DNA from: Nitrospira lenta
GTDB lineage: Bacteria; Nitrospirota; Nitrospiria; Nitrospirales; Nitrospiraceae
Assembly: GCF_900403705.1 (NCBI RefSeq)
Contig: NZ_OUNR01000001.1
Coordinates: 868,001 to 932,000, forward strand
DNA length: 64,000 bases
Direction of reading: 5' to 3'
The first letter of the stretch is position 1. Each line of letters begins with the position of its first letter. Under the pieces are notes generated by a model. That model saw nothing but the letters and a program-made list of their open reading frames with translations, ran no database searches and was not told the DNA's origin. Below, piece after piece: positions 24,377 to 33,255 of this stretch. A program made the position numbers and the translations under genes.

Positions 24377-25060
24377 ATGCGTGCCATCTGCCTCCAACAT
24401 GTTCCCTTCGAAGGCCCCGGAGCCTTTGCTACTGCGCTGACTGATCGCGGCGTGAGACTCGATCGATATCTCGTGCCGCAAGACGGGCTGCCGAAGGATG
24501 CCGGCGATCTGCTCATAGTGATGGGCGGGCCGATGTCGGTGAATGATTCGAATCAGTGGATCGCCGAGGAAACGGCCTTCATTCGATCAGTCCTACTTTC
24601 CAGAACTCCTGTCATTGGCGTCTGTCTCGGCAGTCAGTTCATGGCGAAGGCATTGGGCGCGACCGTACGGCCTGGCAAGGCACTGGAAATCGGCATGACG
24701 CCGGTAAGACTCGCGCCCGAAGCCAAGCAGGATCCGGTGTTCGCCACGCTGCCCGATTCGTTCGATGTCTTCGAGTGGCATGGGGAGATCTTCGACTTAC
24801 CCCAGGGCTGCGTCCCGCTGGCCGGTTCCACGATTGCGCCGCTGCAAGCCTTTCGCTATGGCACCCAGGCCTACGGGCTGCTGTTTCACTTGGAGATGGA
24901 GCAGGCCGGGATTGATGCGCTCTGCCGGGAATGCGCTTCGGACCTGACGAAGGCGCAGCTCACTGCCCCGGATGTGACAGCGGCGGCGATCTCGCACCTC
25001 CCCACTCTGCACCGGTTTGCCAACCGGCTGATCGGGCATCTTCTTGCTTCTGGGCGTTGA
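24377..25060 (+). CDS. class I glutamine amidotransferase-like protein
   Basis: 227 residues from the ATG at 24377 (MRAICLQHVPFEGPG); an alternative is 24359. Catalytic Cys in GVCLGSQFMA near residue 85 and His in LLFHLEMEQ near 175 are present; the Glu follows two residues later. Similar to GMP-synthase-like stand-alone amidotransferases that often act in detoxification or gamma-glutamyl chemistry. Lies upstream of dapL with about 110 bases between, so independent transcription is likely. Acceptor unknown. Confidence 0.85.
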   Translation: MRAICLQHVPFEGPGAFATALTDRGVRLDRYLVPQDGLPKDAGDLLIVMGGPMSVNDSNQWIAEETAFIRSVLLSRTPVIGVCLGSQFMAKALGATVRPGKALEIGMTPVRLAPEAKQDPVFATLPDSFDVFEWHGEIFDLPQGCVPLAGSTIAPLQAFRYGTQAYGLLFHLEMEQAGIDALCRECASDLTKAQLTAPDVTAAAISHLPTLHRFANRLIGHLLASGR

Positions 25061-25170
25061 TTGACGGCACTGCTCTGAAGTACTCTAACCGACCGTATTG
25101 GTACAGCCATCAGATGTAGGCTGAACGCTGATAGCTGAAGGCGATCCCCACAAAAGGAGTTGGAGTCACC

Positions 25171-26346
25171 ATGGCTGGTTTTCCCATCGAATTCGCTACT
25201 CGCATTAAAACCTTACCCCCCTATCTCTTCGCTGCCATCGATAAGATGAAGCAGGCGGCGATTGCCAAGGGCGTAGATATCATCAACCTCGGCATCGGCG
25301 ATCCGGATTTGCCCACGCCCGCACCGATCATCGAGAGTCTGGCGCAAGCGGCCAAGAACCCGAAGCACCACCAATATCCCTCCTATGAAGGCATGCTGTC
25401 GTTTCGTACGGCGGTGGCCGATTGGTACAAGCGCCGGTTCAACGTGACGCTGAACCCAGCCGACGAAGTGCTGACGCTGATCGGGTCGAAGGAAGGCATC
25501 GGCCACATCCATCTGGCATTTGTCGATCCGGGCGATATCGTGCTGGTCCCCAGCCCCGGCTACCCGGTCTACCCGGTCGGCACGAGCTTCTGCGGCGGGG
25601 TCTCGCACATCATGCCGCTGACCAAGGCCAACGGGTTCCTGCCGGACTTGAATGCGATCCCCAAAGATGTGGCGAAAAAAGCCAAGCTGATGTGGCTGAA
25701 CTCGCCGAATAATCCGACATCCGTCATCATGACAAAGGACTACTTCAAGCGGGTGGTCGAGTTCGCGCAGGAGAATCAGGTCATCGTCTGCCACGATGCG
25801 GCCTACTCGGAAATTTTCTACGACGGCAAGCGCCCGGCCAGCTTTATGGAAGTGGACGGGGCGAAAGATGTCGGCGTGGAATTCCACTCACTCTCCAAGA
25901 CCTACAACATGACCGGCTGGCGCCTCGGGTTCGCCGTCGGCAACAAGGACGTGTTGGCCGGACTGGGCAAGGTAAAGAGCCAGTTGGACTCGGGCGTGTT
26001 TGAGGCGGTGCAGGCGGCCGGCATCACGGCACTGGGGCTGGACGATTCGGTGACGGACGGACTGCGCAAGATTTATCAAGAACGGCGCGACACATTGGTG
26101 CCGGGCCTGAAGAAGCTCGGGCTCGAGGTGGATTCGCCGCCGGCCGCCTTCTATATTTGGGTGACGGTGCCGAAGGGCTATTCCTCCGCCTCATTCACCG
26201 CGCATTTGCTGGAAAAGGCCGGCATCGTGACGACGCCGGGTAACGGATTCGGCGCGCCGGGCGAAGGCTATATCCGCATGACCGTATGTACGACCAAGGA
26301 ACGACTGGCAGAAGCGGTGGAGCGGATCAAGAAGGCGGGATTCTGA
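25171..26346 (+). CDS. dapL: LL-diaminopimelate aminotransferase
   Basis: 391 residues, usual length. Converts tetrahydrodipicolinate plus glutamate to LL-diaminopimelate in one step, bypassing the succinylase route. PLP site SLSKTYNMTGWRLGF holds the Schiff-base Lys; NSPNNPTSV, NLGIGDPDLPTP and YPSYEGMLSFR are typical. Good ribosome site AAAAGGAG. It partners dapA, dapB and lysA at 38770-41788. Its last 26 codons are repeated in decayed form at 26459. Confidence 0.95.
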   Translation: MAGFPIEFATRIKTLPPYLFAAIDKMKQAAIAKGVDIINLGIGDPDLPTPAPIIESLAQAAKNPKHHQYPSYEGMLSFRTAVADWYKRRFNVTLNPADEVLTLIGSKEGIGHIHLAFVDPGDIVLVPSPGYPVYPVGTSFCGGVSHIMPLTKANGFLPDLNAIPKDVAKKAKLMWLNSPNNPTSVIMTKDYFKRVVEFAQENQVIVCHDAAYSEIFYDGKRPASFMEVDGAKDVGVEFHSLSKTYNMTGWRLGFAVGNKDVLAGLGKVKSQLDSGVFEAVQAAGITALGLDDSVTDGLRKIYQERRDTLVPGLKKLGLEVDSPPAAFYIWVTVPKGYSSASFTAHLLEKAGIVTTPGNGFGAPGEGYIRMTVCTTKERLAEAVERIKKAGF

Positions 26347-26424
26347 GCAAGACGTCATTCGCCACTCGTCACCCGTACAGGCTTCCTCACGAAGGACAAG
26401 TGGTAGTTGACGGACGTGTGGGCA

Positions 26425-26539
26425 ACCGTCTACATCGGCTTCGGAGCAATCGGACAAAGGCTACAGCCGCATGACAGTGTGTACAACGAAAGATCGGCTG
26501 GCGGAAGCTGTTGAACAGATCAAGAAGGCGGGATTCTAA
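26425..26539 (+). pseudogene. scar of a tandem duplication: folK start fragment, then dapL end fragment
   Basis: At 26425 the bases TCTACATCGGCTTCGG repeat the folK start (TVYIGFG). At 26459-26539 the frame GYSRMTVCTTKDRLAEAV and EQIKKAGF, ending in TAA, repeats the last 26 codons of dapL with about four substitutions. The order (dapL end, folK start, dapL end, folK start) is what a tandem duplication followed by decay would leave. Neither fragment is a working gene. Confidence 0.8.
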
Positions 26540-26553
26540 CGCGCTGTGATTTA

Positions 26554-26611
26554 GGTGGTGAGTGACGAAGATGTGCGCCGGGCAGGCCTTGTTTCCCCGT
26601 CACTCACCACC
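26554..26611 (+). promoter_or_regulatory. large inverted repeat upstream of folK
   Basis: GGTGGTGAGTGACG (26554-26567) and CGTCACTCACCACC (26598-26611) are exact reverse complements with a 30-base loop. It lies between the dapL fragment and the folK start, 14 bases before the ATG, so it may hide or expose the ribosome site, or act as a dapL terminator. Confidence 0.5.
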
Positions 26612-26625
26612 AGTTACTGGTCACC

Positions 26626-27180
26626 ATGAGAGAGACGGTCTACATCGGCTTCGGGTCAAATGTCGGCGATCGCCTGGATTTTTGCGATCGGGCGGTGACG
26701 CTATTGAGTCTGCTTCCACACTCACAGGTCACCGGCATTTCACTGCTTTACGAAACCGAGCCTGTAAATGACCATGCGCAGCCTGGGGACGGTTGGTTTC
26801 TGAATGGCGTCGTGCAACTCGAGACTGACATCACGCCCCGCAGTTTGCTGACGATCTTGCGGGAAATCGAGCGCTCGTTGGGGCGCGATGAGGAGAATCG
26901 TTCAGGCCCCAGAACCATCGACCTGGATATTTTGTTTTATGGCAGTCGTCTCATCAATGAAGCGGATCTCGTGGTGCCGCATCCTCGGCTGCAGGACCGG
27001 CGGTTTGTCCTGATGCCCTTGAACGAACTCGATCCGCTCCTGGTCCATCCCTCGCTTCAACGCACAGCCACGCAGTTGCTCGCGGACGTCAAGGACCAGT
27101 CTGAAGTCCGCCTGCTCTTCCCCCAGCCGTCGACGCGCTACGGCTCCCGTCCGTCCTGTAGCCCTCGTCAGGATTCATGA
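26626..27180 (+). CDS. folK: 2-amino-4-hydroxy-6-hydroxymethyldihydropteridine pyrophosphokinase
   Basis: 184 residues. Transfers pyrophosphate from ATP to 6-hydroxymethyl-dihydropterin in folate synthesis. Visible signatures: VYIGFGSNVGDR at the start, GWFLNGVVQLETD, and the HPPK signature GPRTIDLDILFYG with HPRLQDRRFVLMPL. Its stop overlaps the panC start (ATGA), so the two share a message. The C-terminal about 35 residues are longer than the shortest family members. Confidence 0.93.
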   Translation: MRETVYIGFGSNVGDRLDFCDRAVTLLSLLPHSQVTGISLLYETEPVNDHAQPGDGWFLNGVVQLETDITPRSLLTILREIERSLGRDEENRSGPRTIDLDILFYGSRLINEADLVVPHPRLQDRRFVLMPLNELDPLLVHPSLQRTATQLLADVKDQSEVRLLFPQPSTRYGSRPSCSPRQDS

Positions 27181-28043
27181 GAATCATCCGGCCCCCCAAA
27201 ACCATGGCCGCCTGGAGTCAACGGCTCCACCGAGAAGGGGTCACGATCGGATTCGTCCCGACGATGGGTGCGCTGCATGACGGCCACCGCGCGCTGATAC
27301 GCGCTGCCCGGCTGCAATGCGATGCGCTCGTCGTCAGTATTTTCGTGAACCCGACCCAATTCGCCCCGACGGAAGATCTCGCCAAATACCCGCGGCCGAT
27401 CGCTAAAGACCGGGCGCTCTGCCGAGCTGAGGGAGTCGATGTCTGTTTTGAACCGGGCGTCACGGCGATGTATCCGGAGGGTTTTGACACGGTCGTCACG
27501 GTTCCCGGAATCGCCAGGCGCTGGGAAGGCGAGAGCCGCCCGCATCACTTTGCCGGCGTGGCCACGGTAGTCACAAAACTCTTCGGGATGGTGCGGCCGG
27601 ATATCGCCGTGTTCGGACAGAAAGATTTTCAGCAGGCCGCCCTTGTTCAGCGCGTGATCGACGACCTGAGCCTGGGAGTCAAGCTGATCGTATACCCGAC
27701 CGTACGCGAGCAGGATGGACTGGCGATGAGCTCACGGAATGTGTATTTGTCCGCGACTGAGCGCGCACTGGCCCCCATACTCAATAAGAGTTTGCAGGCC
27801 GGGGCGGCGGCGATCAAAGATGGGGCGACCGCAGGTCGGAAGATTCACGCGGTGATGACACAGGTGCTGCGCCGGGAACCAGCCGCAGCCGTCGACTACC
27901 TTGCGGTGTGCGATCCGGACACCCTCACCCCGCTCGAATCCGTGCGCGATCGAGCGATCCTGCTGGGAGCCATCCGCATCGGACACGTGCGGCTCATCGA
28001 CAATGTAGTGGTCAGAAGGCCGGCGAAACGAGAACGGCGCTAG
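27177..28043 (+). CDS. panC: pantothenate synthetase
   Basis: 288 residues. Condenses pantoate and beta-alanine with ATP to give pantothenate, the precursor of CoA. Family blocks: FVPTMGALHDGHRALI with the HIGH-type motif, VVSIFVNPTQFAPTEDL, FGQKDFQQAALVQR and DGLAMSSRNVYLS. All expected positions are intact. Overlaps folK by four bases. No panB or panD is seen in the window. Confidence 0.95.
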   Translation: MRIIRPPKTMAAWSQRLHREGVTIGFVPTMGALHDGHRALIRAARLQCDALVVSIFVNPTQFAPTEDLAKYPRPIAKDRALCRAEGVDVCFEPGVTAMYPEGFDTVVTVPGIARRWEGESRPHHFAGVATVVTKLFGMVRPDIAVFGQKDFQQAALVQRVIDDLSLGVKLIVYPTVREQDGLAMSSRNVYLSATERALAPILNKSLQAGAAAIKDGATAGRKIHAVMTQVLRREPAAAVDYLAVCDPDTLTPLESVRDRAILLGAIRIGHVRLIDNVVVRRPAKRERR

Positions 28044-28065
28044 AGCCACGCGGGAACGATCTATG

Positions 28066-28575
28066 TCAGGAATAGGTATTCGAGTGCCCGCTCTGGCCGA
28101 CGAGCAGTCCAAGCACGACTTGGCTCAAACGGCGCTGCTCATCCGGACGAAACTCCAGAAACTGTATCCCGACTGATTCCGGTCTGACGGAACAGACCAT
28201 CGCGGTTTCGATTCTGATTTCCTCCCCCGCGATACTCGACTTCAACACTAGCTCGACAAATGCCCCCTTGGCCAATCCGCCCGCCAGGATCGCGCAGCCC
28301 CCCATTGAAATATCGGTAATGCGATTGGTGAAGGGCAACAGCTTGCTGTCGATCACTTGGGCGTCCATCGCCGTTGCGAGACGTTTGAACTGGCGGCGAT
28401 CGAATGCCTGCGTGCTTTGGCGCGCGCTCAGGTAGAAGGCGCGGAAGCGATTGGTGCAGAGCTGGCAGCGAAATGGAAACATGCGGATATGGTTGAGTGC
28501 TTTCTCAACCATTCCTTCGTTGGAAGTCACTCGAACGAACGACGTTCCGCAACTTGGACAGTGCAGCGATTTCAT
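28066..28575 (-). CDS. PilZ-domain protein with zinc-ribbon-like start
   Basis: 169 residues. N-terminus HCPSCGTSFV and CQLCTNRFRAF give two CxxC pairs about 30 residues apart, probably a zinc ribbon. The rest is a PilZ domain: RRQFKRLATAMDAQV (the RxxxR-type c-di-GMP motif) and ITDISMGGCAILA. Family knowledge: PilZ proteins bind cyclic di-GMP and alter motility, exopolysaccharide or secretion. Its start overlaps the stop of the MazG-like gene by four bases, so they are coupled. Confidence 0.82.
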   Translation of the reverse strand: MKSLHCPSCGTSFVRVTSNEGMVEKALNHIRMFPFRCQLCTNRFRAFYLSARQSTQAFDRRQFKRLATAMDAQVIDSKLLPFTNRITDISMGGCAILAGGLAKGAFVELVLKSSIAGEEIRIETAMVCSVRPESVGIQFLEFRPDEQRRLSQVVLGLLVGQSGHSNTYS

Positions 28576-29003
28576 ACGCCTCGCAGCATCTCCTCACCAC
28601 TCCCGACCGGCCTCTGCGATTCTTCGGACGCGCTCATTTGTATCGCCAATAACGGTGCGATGTCGGCCGGTGAATAGGTTGGGGGCTTGACCCACTTGCC
28701 ATCCTCGCGCTTATATCCGCCGACTTTACTGAGATTCGACCGGTGGACCTCTCGAAACACCGGCCCCATATCAATACCATACGAGACGGCTGTGCCATAC
28801 ACGACATAGAGCAGATCCGCCATCTCCTTGGCCACGGCGGCCAAGTTGCCCTCCGCCATGGACTCCTTGAGTTCGTCGAACTCTTCCTGAATCAGACGGA
28901 TACGAAGCCGCTTCGTCTCCTCACTGGCGGCTGTGGGAGTGTCCTGCACAAGGCTGTCGAATTTCTTATGGAATTCTTCGACCATCGACTGCTCGTCCGT
29001 CAT
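28572..29003 (-). CDS. MazG-like NTP pyrophosphohydrolase
   Basis: 143 residues. The core EEFDELKESMAEGNLAAVAKEMADLLYVVYG carries the paired acidic ExxE and ExxD metal-binding residues of all-alpha NTP pyrophosphohydrolases, similar to HisE/MazG. Predicted to remove pyrophosphate from nucleoside triphosphates or a related substrate, such as a house-cleaning role. The C-terminus (GPVFREVHRSNLSKVGGYKRED) is typical of this group. Coupled to the PilZ gene downstream. Confidence 0.85.
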   Translation of the reverse strand: MTDEQSMVEEFHKKFDSLVQDTPTAASEETKRLRIRLIQEEFDELKESMAEGNLAAVAKEMADLLYVVYGTAVSYGIDMGPVFREVHRSNLSKVGGYKREDGKWVKPPTYSPADIAPLLAIQMSASEESQRPVGSGEEMLRGV

Positions 29004-29012
29004 GCGTACTCC

Positions 29013-30401
29013 TTACTCACCGTCAAACGGCAATGTCCGGCGCGGCACCAGCTCAGCCGGCTCCAACTGCGGGATCTCTTTTTCCGACGCCACCCCAAGC
29101 TCTTTAAACCGGCGCGCTGCCGGAAGGATTCTCGTTTCCAGCGAACCCACCGCCCGATTATAAGCCGACACACTCTTGCCTAAGGCTTGTCCGACATCGT
29201 TCACATGCTCAGCTAACACCGCCATGCGCTCGTAGAGATCTTTCCCCAGCCGTCCGGCTTCTTCCGCATGGGCATTCATCTGCTCCTGCCGCCAGCCATA
29301 CCCCACGGCCCGCAAGAGCGCGATCAACGTGGTAGGCGTAGCCAGCACGACTCCGCGCGTAAACCCTTCTTCGATCAAGCGCGGATCATGATCCAGCGCT
29401 GCGCCGAGAAATTGTTCACCGGGGAGGAAGAGCACCACAAACTCAGGCGCCCGTTCAAATTGCGTCCAGTAGGCCTTGAGCGATAACTCGTCCATCCGGC
29501 TACGGACCTGCGCGGCATGCCGCCGCAAGGCGTCGATCCGACGCTGATCGTCCGGAGCTTCGTGGGCATCCAGATAGGCCGCCAGAACCGTCTTCGCATC
29601 GACGATGATCTGTCGGCCTCCCGGCAGCCGTACCACCATGTCAGGACGGAACCGCCGATCCTCGCCGGTGACGCTTTCCTGCTCGAAGAAGTCGCAATGA
29701 TCGACCATCCCGGCCAACTCGGCCACCCGCTTCAGCGTGATTTCACCCCACTGACCACGGACCGTCGGCGCACGGAGAGCCTTGACCAGGTTGCCGGTCT
29801 CCTGCTGGAGGCGTTGATGGGACTCCGCCAGCGATTTCAGGTGCTGATCCAGCCCGCCATACGCCGATTGGCGCGATTGTTCGAGCAACCGCATCTGTTC
29901 ATCGTAGCGCTGCAGCGAATCATGGAGCGGCTTCACCAGCCCGTCGATTGCCTGTTGCCGCTGTGACAGTTCGCCCTCGGCTTTGGCCTGAAGGGTTTCG
30001 AACGACACGCGTGCCAGATTCAAGAAGGCCTGATTGTTTTTCGTGAGCGCGTCGTTCGACAGCGCCTGGAACGATTCGAGCAACTGCTGGCGGGATTGAT
30101 CGACTAATTGCTTTTGTTCGGCGACATGCTTCAGCGCTTCTTCCGTGCGCACTTCGGCTGAGGCCCGCGCTTGCTGGACCGTCGCCAGGTCAGCCCGAAG
30201 CTGCCCCCCTTCCAGGCGATCCTGCTCCAACTGACGGCGCAACTCCGCCTCCAGCGACTCCGCTCGTTCGGCCCGGGCACTGAGTTCGACTGTGTGCTGT
30301 TGCCATTGTCGGGAGAGTCGGCCAACGCCAAGAAACCAACCGACGAGCGCGCCAGGGACAAGACCGATGACAATTCCCAGCAATATGCCGGTCACATCCA
30401 T
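29013..30401 (-). CDS. rmuC: DNA recombination protein RmuC
   Basis: 462 residues. An N-terminal membrane anchor (GILLGIVIGLVPGALVGWFLG) is followed by a long coiled coil (residues about 30-190) rich in Glu, Gln and Arg, then the RmuC nuclease-like domain (VRGQWGEITLKRVAELAGMVDHCDF; RFRPDMVVRLPGGRQIIVDAKT; FAPEFVVLFLPGEQFL-like). RmuC limits rearrangement at repeats. Located nine bases before the MazG-like gene on the same strand. Confidence 0.92.
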   Translation of the reverse strand: MDVTGILLGIVIGLVPGALVGWFLGVGRLSRQWQQHTVELSARAERAESLEAELRRQLEQDRLEGGQLRADLATVQQARASAEVRTEEALKHVAEQKQLVDQSRQQLLESFQALSNDALTKNNQAFLNLARVSFETLQAKAEGELSQRQQAIDGLVKPLHDSLQRYDEQMRLLEQSRQSAYGGLDQHLKSLAESHQRLQQETGNLVKALRAPTVRGQWGEITLKRVAELAGMVDHCDFFEQESVTGEDRRFRPDMVVRLPGGRQIIVDAKTVLAAYLDAHEAPDDQRRIDALRRHAAQVRSRMDELSLKAYWTQFERAPEFVVLFLPGEQFLGAALDHDPRLIEEGFTRGVVLATPTTLIALLRAVGYGWRQEQMNAHAEEAGRLGKDLYERMAVLAEHVNDVGQALGKSVSAYNRAVGSLETRILPAARRFKELGVASEKEIPQLEPAELVPRRTLPFDGE

Positions 30402-30610
30402 TGCGCTACCCTCTCCGTCATCTGACGCGCCGCATCCTCACGGGCAAAAAATCTATTCGATAGTAAAGTACGGCCTGGAGAATTTTTGGAGCGTACGAGA
30501 TACGCTATCAAAGGTCAAGCACCGAAAAGTCCCAATGTCATTCGGCCCTACCGCCATTCACCTAGGGACGCTATTAAGCAAATCAACGCCGAGTTGGATT
30601 GGCCACGTCG

Positions 30611-33241
30611 TTACTCACGGTGCCGATCACGGACGGATTCCCGACGCCGCACAACCCCGGCTGCCGCATCTAGTTCAATCACCTCGCCATCGCGCACAAC
30701 CGTCGTGATCCCCGGAATATTGGCCACTGCCGGCAAGCCATATTCACGGGCGATAATCGCGCCATGCGACAAGGTCCCGCCCATCTCGACGACGAGCCCT
30801 GCCGCAATCCCGAATAACGGCGCCATCCCGGGGTCGATCACAGGAGCGACGAGGATGTCGCCGGGAGTCACCTTCTTCCAATCCTCCACGGTTCGGATCA
30901 CTCGCGCCGGTCCCATCGCAAAACCGGCACTGATCGGCACACCCCGCCACTCTGCCGCATCCGGCGAGTGCTCCGCCGTGAGCTCTTCCGCTCCATCGAT
31001 CAACTGATCGGAGGCCGCCATCTGAACATCGCGGGCACGCGCTTGCTTGCGCGACTGCACCAGGGCACGCCAATCACGCGCTTCCAGGCTGAGCAACGGC
31101 TGTTGCTCCTCAACGCGGATAAAGAAGACATCCTCCGCCTGATCCAACCGGTCTTGTTCCGTCAGCAAGACGCCTGCCCGCATCAATAGCCGGCGCGTCG
31201 CACCCGCGTAATACATCAGATGATGTCGATTGGCTTCCCGTAGCGCATAGAACCGACACAGCCTCCGGTACCACCAGGAGAACACCATCCAACGGAGCCG
31301 GCCACAACGAGCACGGATATCTGCACAGCCCTGCTCACGCACCCTCCGCTGCCGTGCCGCAATGTCTGTCGGCGATTGAGCCGTTGGCGCGATGATTTGA
31401 TGACGCAGTACATCCAGCACGACTTCCGGCTGATCCGCAAATCGCGGGGACATGATATCGGACTCTCCCAGCCCCCGATGACCATAGTCGGCAAGATACT
31501 GCTCAAAGAGCCCCCAGAATTGCGTCCCACGGAGCGCCTGACCCGCCGCTCGCCCATCCCAGTCCGCGCGCTCAAACAGCCGCCGGACTGGTTCCTCACG
31601 ACGCGCGACCTCGACCAGTTCAGCCAGCCTGATAATCTGCTGTGCGCTGATGACCTGTGCCTGCCCTTGGAGTGCCGCGTTGAGCAACCCACGCCAATCC
31701 GTTCCCAGCCAGCGCGGCAACAAAAACCCCAGCGCCTGTAAACATTGCGTCACCCCGCCGGCAATGCCGAACGTCATTTCTCGTCGAATAAATTCCTCGT
31801 TCAAGGCCTGGATCCGCTCGCGAACCTGGACCAGCGTCAGTGCCTGCACCGCCTCGTGATGATGCTCCAGCCCCATCCGCTTCATGTCGGCAAACCAAGG
31901 CTCCGACTGGCGAGCCGCCTGGCGGATCCACCAAGCAGCCAAGAATCCCGCCCGCAGCAAGGCTACGGGACTAAGCTGTTTGACGGGGAGCGGCCTGGAG
32001 ACGGTATGCCCGCCCATATGTTCCGCCAGCGTCGACGTGTCGCCGCGTAGCTGTTCGATCAGCGCATGCATCAGACTCACATTGAGATAAGGACGGCCTC
32101 GATACACTCGAACCGAGGACATGCCGGGAGGGATTTGGCACCCCAACCGCCGGTACGGCCCCATCAGAAACAGATCCATAAACTGTTCGAGGAACGAGAT
32201 CCCGAGCGGGCTGGGCACATCCGGCATCGTCTCTTTGAAATTAGTACGGGACCATTCGCAGACAGCCCGTACCGACGGAGCCTCTGTCGACACAACCGTG
32301 ACCGGCCGGGCTTGCAAGAACCAGAGTCCCTGCCGGTCCATGACCCATTCAATGTCGACGGGCTGATCCAGCGCCGTCTCCACCCGCTTCCCCAGTTGAA
32401 CCAGCGTCTCCAACTCTTCGTCCGTGAGCGACGGCCGCTCACGCTCGGATGACACGAGTTCCTGATCACATACGCCGGCGGCCCCCAGCCGCAAGGCACG
32501 TTCCTTCTTCGCAATGACTCGTTCCTGCACGCGAGCGCGTGAGGTCGAAGTATCCCATTGCAACGTGAACTGATCCGAAGTCATCGTACCATCGACAAGC
32601 CCCGCCGCAAGACCCGGCACCGCATTGACCACAGCCTGATCCTGACGCCCCGTGACGGGATGAATCGTATAGAGCACGCCAGCGGCATGGGCATCGAGTA
32701 CCGGCTGAATGACCACTGCCATCGCCGGCGGACGGTCGCTCCACCCGATCCGCTCGTAATAGGTTGCCACTGACTCGTCCCACAGCGACGCCCAGACGGC
32801 TTGCACACTGGATCCCAACTGTTCTCCGGCAACACCCAACTCTGTGTGATACAGCCCCGCGAAGCTGGCGTGAGTCTCGTCTTCATTCGTGGCAGAGGAT
32901 CGAACGGCCCAACGCTGATCGACCGGATGCCGCATAGCTCGGAGATGCCGCTCCAGCTCTGTCAGGCACTCGCCGGTGAGACGGCCCTCCTGAATCCGCC
33001 TTCGGCAGTCTTCTAGGAGTGCCACGCGGGCCGCTCCTGTGGCGCTCTGCACCTGCCTCCAGATCGCTGCAGCATCCATCTGTTGATCGCGCAGGAACTT
33101 CCGGTAGGCTTCGACGGTGAGACAGAACCCATGGGGAACGGGAAATCCTTCGATAAGTAGGCGCGCCAAGCCCGCCGCTTTCCCTCCGGCCAAGAATCGA
33201 TTGGTACAGTCTTTGAGAGGTAGAACCAGCGGCGAAGGCAT
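30611..33241 (-). CDS. PEP/pyruvate-binding phosphotransferase, rifampicin phosphotransferase-like
   Basis: 876 residues. ATP-binding domain at residues about 1-310 (FLAGGKAAGLARLLIEGFPVP; RSSATNEDETHASFAG; VDIEWVMDRQGLWFLQARPV), a long middle helical domain to about 780, then the mobile phospho-His domain near the C-terminus (GGTLSHGAIIAREYGLPAVANIPG). This order and length fit rifampicin phosphotransferase better than PEP synthase, whose C-terminal TIM-barrel domain is missing. Stands alone in its operon, 15 bases downstream of the glycerate kinase gene. A drug or another small alcohol may be the substrate. Confidence 0.8.
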   Translation of the reverse strand: MPSPLVLPLKDCTNRFLAGGKAAGLARLLIEGFPVPHGFCLTVEAYRKFLRDQQMDAAAIWRQVQSATGAARVALLEDCRRRIQEGRLTGECLTELERHLRAMRHPVDQRWAVRSSATNEDETHASFAGLYHTELGVAGEQLGSSVQAVWASLWDESVATYYERIGWSDRPPAMAVVIQPVLDAHAAGVLYTIHPVTGRQDQAVVNAVPGLAAGLVDGTMTSDQFTLQWDTSTSRARVQERVIAKKERALRLGAAGVCDQELVSSERERPSLTDEELETLVQLGKRVETALDQPVDIEWVMDRQGLWFLQARPVTVVSTEAPSVRAVCEWSRTNFKETMPDVPSPLGISFLEQFMDLFLMGPYRRLGCQIPPGMSSVRVYRGRPYLNVSLMHALIEQLRGDTSTLAEHMGGHTVSRPLPVKQLSPVALLRAGFLAAWWIRQAARQSEPWFADMKRMGLEHHHEAVQALTLVQVRERIQALNEEFIRREMTFGIAGGVTQCLQALGFLLPRWLGTDWRGLLNAALQGQAQVISAQQIIRLAELVEVARREEPVRRLFERADWDGRAAGQALRGTQFWGLFEQYLADYGHRGLGESDIMSPRFADQPEVVLDVLRHQIIAPTAQSPTDIAARQRRVREQGCADIRARCGRLRWMVFSWWYRRLCRFYALREANRHHLMYYAGATRRLLMRAGVLLTEQDRLDQAEDVFFIRVEEQQPLLSLEARDWRALVQSRKQARARDVQMAASDQLIDGAEELTAEHSPDAAEWRGVPISAGFAMGPARVIRTVEDWKKVTPGDILVAPVIDPGMAPLFGIAAGLVVEMGGTLSHGAIIAREYGLPAVANIPGITTVVRDGEVIELDAAAGVVRRRESVRDRHRE

Positions 33242-33255
33242 GGACCGGATACTAA

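Noticed and set aside
26425-26640. CRISPR-like short repeats near dapL and folK
   Set aside because: Only two diverged copies explained by a tandem duplication; no regular spacers.
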